Positions 12,933-14,313 of a stretch of 14,313 bases of DNA are shown in pieces (position 1 is the stretch's first letter; each line of letters starts with the position of its first letter). The DNA is from Fidelibacterota bacterium (GTDB lineage Bacteria > Pseudomonadota > Alphaproteobacteria > Rhodospirillales > Rhodospirillaceae). The position numbers and the translations under genes are program-made. The stretch is from positions 1-14,313 of the forward strand of contig CANJEU010000016.1 in NCBI GenBank assembly GCA_947473445.1, written 5' to 3'. The notes under the pieces were generated by a model. That model was not told where the DNA came from. It worked only from the letters and a program-made list of their open reading frames with translations, and did no database searches.

Positions 12933-13619
12933 ATGAAGACTCCCAAGCTAAGCGATTTTGCGAGGACGGAAACGTGGGTGTTCGACCTCGACAACACCCT
13001 TTATCCGGCATCGACCAATCTGTTCGCACAGATCGACGTGCGCATGAAGGCGTTCATCGCCGGCGCGCTTGGCCTCTCCCCGGACGATGCCTTCAAGCTT
13101 CAGAAACAATACTACCGCATGTACGGCACCTCGTTGCGGGGGCTGATCCTGCATCACGATGTCGATCCCGATGCGTTCCTTGATTATGTTCACGACATTG
13201 ACCATAGCGTGCTGAACGCCGATCCGCGGCTTGAGGCGCTTCTGAGCGCCCTGCCCGGCCGCAAGCTGATCTACACCAACGGATCGGCCTACCACGCCGA
13301 GAGCGTCATGAAGCGCCTGGGCGTTGCGCACCACTTCGAGGACATCTTCGATATTCGCGCCGGCATGCTGATCCCCAAACCCGATCCCGCCGGCTACGCG
13401 GCCATGATCGCCAAACACGCGGTGACACCGGCCAAGGCGGTGATGTTCGAGGACAGCTACAAAAACCTCGGGCCGGCCGCCGCGCTGGGCATGAAGACCG
13501 TGTGGGTACGCCATGCCGGCGAGATGCCCACCGACGGCGACGATTTAAGCCATTGTCACTATCAGACCGATGACCTGCTCGGATGGCTGAGCGAGATGCT
13601 GGCGGAGCCTCAATCTTGA
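12933..13619 (+). CDS. HAD phosphatase, pyrimidine 5'-nucleotidase-like
   Basis: A 228-residue haloacid dehalogenase-type phosphatase. Motif I is FDLDNTLYP (Asp18 nucleophile, Asp20), motif II is YTNGS (114-118), motif III is Lys149 in IPKPDP, and motif IV is FEDSYKNL (172-179, Glu173-Asp174). A helical cap lies between motifs I and II. The motifs and length fit the subfamily of yeast Sdt1, which dephosphorylates pyrimidine nucleoside monophosphates, but the true substrate cannot be told from sequence. It follows argB by 35 bases, an order seen in many alphaproteobacteria. Its stop overlaps the next gene's probable TTG start. Confidence 0.93.
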   Translation: MKTPKLSDFARTETWVFDLDNTLYPASTNLFAQIDVRMKAFIAGALGLSPDDAFKLQKQYYRMYGTSLRGLILHHDVDPDAFLDYVHDIDHSVLNADPRLEALLSALPGRKLIYTNGSAYHAESVMKRLGVAHHFEDIFDIRAGMLIPKPDPAGYAAMIAKHAVTPAKAVMFEDSYKNLGPAAALGMKTVWVRHAGEMPTDGDDLSHCHYQTDDLLGWLSEMLAEPQS

Positions 13620-14161
13620 GGCGCGTTGTGCAGGTGGGATGCGTCCTCACCCTGGCCATCTCAGGCGGCCTACCTGCCCATGCCGACGAATCGCAAGCCA
13701 CCGATCGATTCATCGATTTTGTCTCGAACGGCTGCGTCCAGGCGTTGATCGACGGCGCATCGGTGCGGACGTTCGCGAGCAAGGCGCTGGCGGTGCCCGC
13801 GCCGGAGGATTTCGCAAAGTCCTTTCTGCGCAAGGAAATCGGCACGGTGTTCGTGATCGACGATCCCGTTTACCCGCTAGTTCTGGCCGAGCGGCCTGAC
13901 GGACCGTGTACAGTGAACACCAAGTTCACGGGCGATCTGACCGAAATGATCGAGATCGTGGAGGACTTCTTCGCCGGGCCCGGCGGCGGATTCTATCCGG
14001 TGCGCACCTTCGAAGAAGAAGCCGGCACGTTAGGCTGGACGACGCACCGGATTTATCTAGGGCGACGCCAAGGCAAGAAGCTCACGCTCTTGTTTTCGAC
14101 AACGCCGGGCGATGACACCGTCGGTCAGGTGATGTTCGCGGTGGCCGAGACCAAGCCTTAG
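13616..14161 (+). CDS. Exported protein of unknown function
   Basis: A 181-residue protein that I do not recognise. From the TTG at 13616 it has a textbook signal peptide: MRRVV, a hydrophobic core, and PAHA-DE as the likely cleavage site after residue 23. The mature part of about 158 residues has two Cys residues (Cys40 and Cys98), which could form a disulfide in the periplasm. It alternates strand-like and helical stretches and has a Gly-rich turn (AGPGGGFYP). The TTG overlaps the HAD stop as TTGA, and GGAG lies eight bases before it. The ATG at 13583 would add 11 residues, overlap the HAD gene by 37 bases and push the basic n-region inward. It is probably translated with the HAD gene; no functional link is known. 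Confidence 0.75.
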   Translation: MRRVVQVGCVLTLAISGGLPAHADESQATDRFIDFVSNGCVQALIDGASVRTFASKALAVPAPEDFAKSFLRKEIGTVFVIDDPVYPLVLAERPDGPCTVNTKFTGDLTEMIEIVEDFFAGPGGGFYPVRTFEEEAGTLGWTTHRIYLGRRQGKKLTLLFSTTPGDDTVGQVMFAVAETKP

Positions 14162-14185
14162 TCATAGAGCGCTTCACCCGCCCCG

Positions 14186-14212
14186 CCCTCTCCCCTGAAG
14201 AAGGGGAGAGGG
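14186..14212. repeat. 11-bp inverted repeat between convergent genes
   Basis: CCCTCTCCCCT (14186-14196) and AGGGGAGAGGG (14202-14212) pair perfectly around GAAGA. No T run follows on either strand, so a canonical intrinsic terminator is not formed, yet the place between two gene ends suits transcript-end formation. CCCTCTCCCC-type palindromes are common as dispersed intergenic repeats in proteobacteria, so it may be a REP-like copy. Confidence 0.7.
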
Positions 14213-14226
14213 GTATGGGAGTACAT

Positions 14227-14313
14227 TTACTGATTGCGCTTTGAGCCGGCGCCGGGGATACGGTTGCGCCCCGTGAGATTGCGGCCGTACTGAAGTTCGT
14301 CGTCGTCCGCCGC
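14227..14313 (-). CDS. Partial leftward gene, C-terminal 28 codons
   Basis: From the window edge a minus-strand frame stays open for 28 codons and ends at TAA (14227-14229). It starts AADDDELQYGRN and ends GSKRNQ. By my count 22 of 28 third positions are G or C, as in the neighbouring genes, and the hairpin beyond it suits a gene end. It is too short to name. It is not the dapD gene often found after argB. Confidence 0.45.
   Translation of the reverse strand, partial: AADDDELQYGRNLTGRNRIPGAGSKRNQ

Noticed and set aside
11713..13029. 438-codon frame antisense to argB
   Set aside because: It spans three genes in opposite sense; ArgB motifs on the plus strand are complete, so this is an antisense artefact of codon bias.
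1..14313. CRISPR array, insertion sequence, toxin-antitoxin or defence system
   Set aside because: I saw no regularly spaced repeats, transposase motifs or recognised defence genes; the window is mostly core metabolism and housekeeping.

Overview
The window looks like a chromosomal segment of a GC-rich alphaproteobacterium, most like Rhodospirillales and relatives. This rests on three things: the order rpmH-rnpA-yidD-yidC-yihA(engB)-argB-HAD phosphatase, an AhpC with a CPC resolving motif paired with AhpD, and a GGAAC-N16-CGTTTT promoter of the alphaproteobacterial EcfG general stress type. The order-level placement is an inference from gene order and protein style; no search was run.

Left part (1-1964): a gene-poor stretch with short repeats lies downstream of a tRNA-Arg(ACG) read leftwards. 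A further roughly 460 bases without a clear gene follow, then a lipoprotein gene of unknown function that ends at a strong, probably bidirectional terminator.

Oxidative stress module (2039-4274): ahpC-ahpD is read leftwards and divergent from oxyR. The 103-base gap between them is AT-rich at the oxyR side and holds a candidate oxyR promoter that would give a leaderless or nearly leaderless mRNA. AhpC reduces peroxides, AhpD probably recycles it, and OxyR, with both redox cysteines present, senses peroxide.

Leftward block (4281-8280): an orphan single-domain response regulator behind an EcfG-like promoter, then panC and panB (pantothenate synthesis), a possible 27-residue membrane microprotein, and a membrane histidine kinase. 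The kinase and the lone receiver are candidates for one signalling pair, though nothing in the sequence proves it.

Rightward block (8472-14161): a sigma-70 promoter drives rpmH, rnpA, yidD, yidC and yihA, linking ribosome assembly, RNase P and membrane-protein insertion. argB (arginine synthesis), a pyrimidine 5'-nucleotidase-like HAD enzyme and an overlapping exported protein of unknown function follow. The window closes with an inverted repeat and the probable 3' end of a leftward gene.

Most of the window is conserved housekeeping sequence. I found no convincing undescribed multi-gene system. The best leads are regulatory sites and small or unassigned genes.
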